23,818 nt of DNA from Tubiluchus corallicola (lineage: Eukaryota; Priapulida; Priapulimorpha; Priapulimorphida; Tubiluchidae): positions 90,652-114,469 of the forward strand of contig JAQGDQ010000677.1 in assembly GCA_030141605.1 (NCBI GenBank), given 5' to 3'. The position numbers were made by a program, and so were the translations under genes. Shown here one piece after another: positions 19,615 through 23,818 of the stretch. The notes beneath the pieces are model-generated. The model did no database searches, had not been told where the DNA came from, and saw only the letters and a program-made list of their open reading frames with translations. Every line of letters starts with the position of its first letter. Position 1 is the stretch's first letter.

Positions 19615-20300
19615 TTAAGAGCCCATTGTCAATGTCGGACAAAAGGCAATGAACCAAAAATTGTTGCATTAAAAACTGACATGTACGAACGTGTACTTTA
19701 AATTTGGCTTTGGAATTTTGGATTGAGTTATGAATTTATTCCACAGCAACACAAACATACACGCAAATTGATATTACATCGGAAAAAAACAAAAAACTAT
19801 GCGAGTTACTGTGAGGAGGGGGAAGGAGCATTGAGCTTTCGAGTCCACCTCCAGATAAGTGAAACAATCGACAATTAACATTACATTTTCATCAGTTATA
19901 ACGTGCATTAGAACAAAATAAGTTTTGTTAGTAACCTAAGATCAGGATGAGTAAAATTGTGAGTTAATTATACCGCTGTATATTTATATTTATATTTATA
20001 ACGGTTTAATATTTATAAGGGGTTTACCACAATTTTGCAAAAGAGGGTAACACAAGCATTTTTGTAAAGTAATTAATGCCTAATTAGTAATTAGTAATAA
20101 GTAATAAGCGTCTAAGACAATTTCAGTTTACCTATATGTAATTGCAATATATAACAAATTATTGCGTATGCGTATTCATTTTTGCATACATGTGAGTAAA
20201 GGATCTTAAACCCCTAAATTTATACATATCACTTTTGTCTTAGGGCACTTAGTTCTAGGTATATGCATTAGTCGATATATTTTCAAGGGTTAGAATTAGA
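19615..20300. other. Intergenic, nothing recognised
   Basis: AT-rich. A tatttatatttatatttata run near 19980 and a taattagtaattagtaataa run near 20079 are simple low-complexity stretches. Confidence 0.55.
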
Positions 20301-20303
20301 TAA

Positions 20304-20380
20304 GTCTGGGTTAGTTGACCAAGTGATTTAGATTTCGGACTGCAACCATGCCATCTTGAGTTCGACTCCAGCGGCTGCCA
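20304..20380 (+). mobile_element. tRNA-like SINE head or tRNA pseudogene
   Basis: tagttgaccaag (20312-20323) fits an RNA polymerase III box A, and gagttcgactcc (20358-20369) fits box B. The spacing is about 46 bp, as in tRNA genes. The acceptor and T stems do not pair well, so it is not a working tRNA. Downstream lies an AT-rich body and the TTTGTATTG minisatellite, which could be a SINE tail. tRNA identity cannot be read. Confidence 0.5.
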
Positions 20381-20399
20381 ACGTCAAGGCATATACCTT

Positions 20400-20530
20400 G
20401 CATGTTATTGTTATTTGTGTTTTGTGTCCTTATTTGTATTGTTTTGTATTTGTATTGTATTTATTTGTATTGTATTTGTATTGTATTTATTTGTATTGTA
20501 TTTGTATTGTATTTATTTGTATTGTTGCAA
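20400..20530 (+). repeat. TTGTATTGTA minisatellite, 26-bp period
   Basis: Simple ttgtattg units lead into a 26-bp unit (tttatttgtattgtatttg plus tattgta) repeated about 2.6 times from 20460. Short Cys/Tyr/Leu frames across it are artefacts. Confidence 0.85.
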
Positions 20531-21627
20531 ATCGCTAAATAGCCGTTAGTGCTAATGTTGTCTGCTAAAACGGCGACGGTAAAAGAATCTTGCCTTTGTC
20601 TTTAGATATTATGTTTATCGGCAAACCGTTTCTTAAAACAACAAATAATTAAACCATTAAGGTAATTCTATAAACCAGAAGGCAAATTGGAAATACTCTC
20701 CCTGAATTAATCTTCAAAATCTCGTCGACACTGAAATGGACACGAATTTTTAATTTCAGGCGAGACAAACGAATTAACTGCAACGTCATTTGTGGAACTA
20801 ATAACGCTAAATTTCTAAACAGACAATTCTTTCCTATGTTTTTGTGTAGCAATTTGGCAGCAGGTATAGAGCGCGCATGGCGCACGCGTTCTTTGCATTT
20901 GTGAGCTAAACTGGATTTTTTGCTAAACGCGATAACATCTCTTTCGCTTCACTTGTGCAGTTTTACATTGATTAATGCCGCAAAGAAATTATGACAAAAG
21001 TTGCAAATTACATAACGCAAGAAAAAGAAAGCCAGAGAGAAGAACGTGTTAGTAAAAATTAGCATTACACAATATACAAGTCTGAAAAAATAACTTTGTT
21101 CAGATAAATAACGAATTTTTTACAAAAAATATCAGAACGCGTTGGGAAAAAGCGGATATAAAAAACGTTCTCACCCGAAGATAAAAGACAATCGCTCCCA
21201 TATGTTCATTTTAACCCTTTGTCATTTTCCGTTTATAACGGTTTCGTACAATGCTAGTTGATTTACTTAACAGTTTATCATACAAATGTATGTAATAATT
21301 GTAATAAAAAATCAACTGAATAGTTTTACAATCGACAAGAATTGATTTAGAATCGATACGACTAATCAACGTGCTACGGTGATGGAAACAATTTATCTAA
21401 TTACTGTAATAAATGTATTTTTCTTGAGTAATTAAAAACAGTTTTCGTTTTTGGCCGCGCAACAATTCCAGCAAAATACATTCTGAACCAGAAGTAAAAG
21501 TAAAATAGATTTTAAACGACTTTTGCGAAGAGATGATTAGCCTTTTTGCGAATTTACGATAGACTGAAATTGTGTAAAAATAACACTAGTAGCTGCTATT
21601 GTTAATAAAACAGACATCCGGTAGTTA
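20531..21627. other. Intergenic, nothing recognised
   Basis: No gene recognised. A 78-codon minus-strand frame at 20649-20885 (starting MRHARSIPAAKLLHKN) has no motif. A second ttaaccctttg string near 21212 resembles the piggyBac-type end at 21628 but has no obvious partner. Confidence 0.45.
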
Positions 21628-22077
21628 TTAACCCTTTCAGTCCCAAATTATTTTTTTAATAAGAAAAAAATTTTTGGTTTGGTACTTTCGTTCAGTATGT
21701 CCATCTTGTTTACACATAATAATTTTTTCTACCTGTGCCCGCGTGCTAAATATACCCTGTATCCCAGGGGATACATTGGGATTCAATGGAAGCATAAAAT
21801 CTGGATGCTTCATTTAAGAGAATTATTTAAGAGATTAGTAAGCATGCTATGCTGATCTGTACAAAGTCGTCTCTAAAGTACTGTACCTTGCACAGTTTTT
21901 TATGCTACGTAGATTTTCTAGTTTGCCATTTTATCACCATTTTTAGTCTATTGTTATTGGCTTAAATCAAAATAACTATTAACAGATCAAATAACTCTCA
22001 ATTTTAAAATTTTAATAATTTTTAAGGCAGAAAATATTCTTGTATCCCACGGGATGCAACGTGTATGAAAGGGTTAA
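21628..22077. mobile_element. piggyBac-type MITE with TTAA target sites
   Basis: TTAA at 21628-21631 is followed by ccctttcagtccc. TTAA at 22074-22077 is preceded by gtatgaaaggg, the inverse. The terminal repeat CCCTTTCA is perfect, and the flanking TTAA pair is the target duplication known for piggyBac elements. The 442-bp interior has no coding capacity. It contains two similar small palindromes, gtatcccaggggatac (near 21759) and gtatcccacgggatgc (near 22042). These are internal inverted motifs of unknown role. Confidence 0.75.
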
Positions 22078-22473
22078 TAATATTATAAGATCACATCCCT
22101 TCGAACAACAATAATAATTACAGTAATAATTAAATTTCCTGCCAAAACGAAGTAATTTTAGACACATTATCGTCAAGTTAATAGATATTTTTTATAAATT
22201 TTAGATTCTATTATTTTAGTAAAGTCACAGCTAATAGACGTACGCATAAAACGGCTATGTGATTTGAAACATAACGACTAACACGAGACACTCAGAAAGA
22301 GTTACTGATATTATATGAAACATTTCTGCAGGAAGCTTCGAGACATTACCGCAACAAACATTGATTGTTGGACATCAAAGCACAAAACTACCCCGCCATC
22401 ATAACCATTAAAATTAAAATCAATGGTAGAACGGAAACACGTTTTAAAGTGCAAACAACAATTTTAAACTCAC
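22078..22473. other. Probable intron or intergenic sequence beyond the PR exon
   Basis: On the minus strand the donor GTGAGT at 22473-22468 opens into this AT-rich region. I find no second exon in it. Confidence 0.5.
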
Positions 22474-22659
22474 GTGTTTTGCGTCTAGCGTTGAATACAC
22501 TTCCAGTTTTTCCCGTCGTACGTTTCCCTGAAATGGTTTAAACGTGGTTCCTTTGGCAACAGACTCTCGTGTCCAAACGCCGACCTCCATTTCGAAGATT
22601 CCGGAACCGGGTTTCAGAACTAATCCCAGTTGAGACGGAATCAACACACAAGTTTCCAT
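22474..22659 (-). CDS. PR/SET-domain exon, PRDM family (partial gene)
   Basis: PRDM proteins are animal transcription regulators or histone methyltransferases with a PR (SET-like) domain, usually followed by C2H2 fingers. The exon gives 62 codons. CVLIPSQLGLVL (residues 4-15) matches the usual L-P-x-x-L entry of the PR domain. GVWTRESVAKGTTFKPFQGN (27-46) matches the core pattern GVW-x-I-x-K-G-T-x-F-G-P-F-x-G, with Lys in place of the usual Gly before Pro. The exon stops after KH at a perfect donor, CAC/GTGAGT, in phase 0, so the domain is cut in its first half as expected of a real multi-exon gene. The ATG at 22659 has A at -3 and G at +4. An in-frame stop lies about 28 nt upstream, so this could be the first coding exon or begin at an acceptor in between. 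Similarity seems nearest PRDM14- or PRDM13-type domains, from memory. The second half of the domain was not found. Confidence 0.6.
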
Positions 22660-22772
22660 AGTTGAAATTTTATAAAAACTAATCCTTCGAGAAATTGAAA
22701 TTCGTGAAAATCATAGTTTCTTTGCATTCGCTTCGAATGGTTTTTTTGCCGTCCGTTCCATACCAGTTTAAC

Positions 22773-22995
22773 CTTGTGTACAGAAATGTTGGCGATGTTT
22801 CTCAACAATCTGGTACTCTCAGTGTCTGTCAAGTAGTGCTCGATTGTGATTGGTGTATTATGTGACAACACGGGCAAGGGTTGAACGAGGTTCCTCGCTG
22901 AGCTAACTGGTTCTGCCTCATTTAATATGATCACCGGACAGTGAGCCAGAGGCGAGAAGAGTCGAATAGCGTAACAACTCTTCCCCCAACATCTG
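22773..22995 (-). CDS. Candidate upstream exon of the PRDM-like gene
   Basis: A good acceptor (ttttttctctctcag/cag, cut near 22996) opens a frame reading CWGKSCYAIRLF, then HCPVIILNEAEPVSSARN, then LTDTESTRLLRNIAN and ISVHK. The stretch ends at a fair donor, cacaag/gttaaa, near 22773. No domain is recognised. It would lie about 95 bp upstream of the PR exon, but the phases do not join simply: the exon ends in phase 0, while the nearest acceptor before the PR exon (gattag, near 22679) would need two carried bases. It may therefore be a separate gene's exon, need another junction, or be chance. Confidence 0.3.
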
Positions 22996-23460
22996 CTGAG
23001 AGAGAAAAAACACCTTATACTGCCACTGATTAATATTTTTTACATGAGCGCAGGTGCAGTTATGTGAAGTTAGTCAGGTATTATTAATTGCAACATACTT
23101 ATGTAATTTGTGGATGCCGCGAAGCATAGGTCTAGTCTGAAGTCAATTCTTCAATGGTTTTATGACAATTTGTGATATAAAAAAAAGAAACGAACAAGAG
23201 AATAACGAGCGAACAGACATACAGTCACGTGAAGGAACAAATAAGTGTTCTTAAGGAGCTGTTATAACAATAATACAAAAAGCGCCACCCTCGACCCGTT
23301 CCCGTTCTCTACATCTCAGCCGTATAACTTTTGCAAAAAACGGCCGAAAAATGGCCATTTTTGGAGGTTTTTCGCCCCCCCCCTTCCGGTGCACTTAAAA
23401 AGTAGACTTGCTAAGCAAGACCTTGTTACCACCCTTTCACCACTAATCAATAATTGTTTT
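22996..23460. other. Intergenic, small palindromes and C run
   Basis: It contains a perfect 16-bp palindrome aaaaatggccattttt (23347-23362) and a run of about 10 C (near 23375). A 75-codon plus-strand frame (23245-23472) has no recognised motif and may be part of the retroelement whose tail follows. Confidence 0.4.
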
Positions 23461-23556
23461 TGCACTTTGTAATATTATTGTATGTTGTACAGATTTATAA
23501 ATCACTTGGTTATGTATTTTGCTATTTTAAAAATGGTGATAAACTAATAAACATAG
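23461..23556 (+). mobile_element. Retrotransposon-like 3' tail before (TTAC)n
   Basis: tgcactttgtaatattattg with tatgttgtac and aataaacatag leads directly into the tetranucleotide array. AATAAA lies at 23546-23551. This is the typical ending of non-LTR elements, but no reverse transcriptase is visible upstream. Confidence 0.35.

Positions 23557-23818
<262 letters not shown>

Noticed and set aside
20304-20380. Functional tRNA gene
   Set aside because: The acceptor and T stems do not pair adequately; only the polymerase III boxes fit.
20649-20885. 78-codon minus-strand frame starting MRHARSIPAAK
   Set aside because: No recognised domain, no good start context and no splice signals.
21204-22077. 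Larger piggyBac-type element starting at the ttaacccttt near 21212
   Set aside because: Only the end at 21628 matches the right end beyond the first few bases; the outer string diverges after ccctttg.
22641-22772. Continuation of the 22995-22773 frame to a stop at 22641 as part of one exon with the PR domain
   Set aside because: It reads through a different frame from the PR domain and becomes low-complexity; a splice or separate start fits better.

Overview
This window looks like a 23.8-kb piece of an animal nuclear genome. It is AT-rich and gene-poor, with many microsatellites, minisatellites and worn transposable-element pieces. I see no prokaryotic gene organisation, rRNA gene, CRISPR array or intact long coding sequence. 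A PR/SET-type exon (a PRDM-family hallmark, known from animals) and a hAT transposase relic of the ZMYM1-like type point to Metazoa. The style would suit a marine invertebrate such as a tunicate, cnidarian or sponge, but I cannot fix the taxon from this sequence.

Layout. Positions 1-1590 hold two pieces of a dispersed repeat, here called R1; one contains an array of a 72-bp unit. Positions 1600-2190 hold a possible exon and a weak transposon-end motif on the minus strand, followed by a CT tract (2325-2749). Positions 2750-5040 hold a possible hAT end, a degenerate 71-bp tandem repeat and a 15-bp minisatellite (4326-5026). Next come a (CTA)n array (5875-6178), a second R1 copy (6184-6565), a small candidate inverted-repeat element (7678-7819) and an (ACAAT)n array (9083-9560). 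Positions 10145-10966 form a decayed, internally deleted hAT transposon: terminal repeats, a transposase C-terminal relic and an internal 16-bp minisatellite. A compound trinucleotide array follows (11935-12315), then the fullest R1 copy (about 13180-14235), a (TATAG)n array (15226-15690) and a reversed R1 end (15790-16020) beside a 500-bp open region on the minus strand. A CATC/CTAT/CT tract covers 16660-17150.

Positions 17990-23000 are less repetitive. They contain a retrotransposon-like tail, several anonymous minus-strand open regions, a tRNA-like SINE head, a piggyBac-type MITE with TTAA target sites (21628-22077) and the most convincing host coding sequence. That is a PRDM-like PR/SET exon on the minus strand (22474-22659) ending in a perfect GTGAGT splice donor. 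The window ends inside a (TTAC)n array.

How the parts relate: the repeats are largely explained by transposons and by slippage at their tails or interiors. The minus-strand candidates (22995 down to 16021) could in principle include parts of one PRDM gene, because PRDM proteins combine a PR domain with C2H2 fingers. I could not find the second half of the PR domain in the window, so that link is speculative. No clearly novel biological system is visible. The observations most worth a second look are the PR-domain exon, the modular R1 family with conserved regulatory-type motifs, and the association of arrays with AATAAA-bearing tails.
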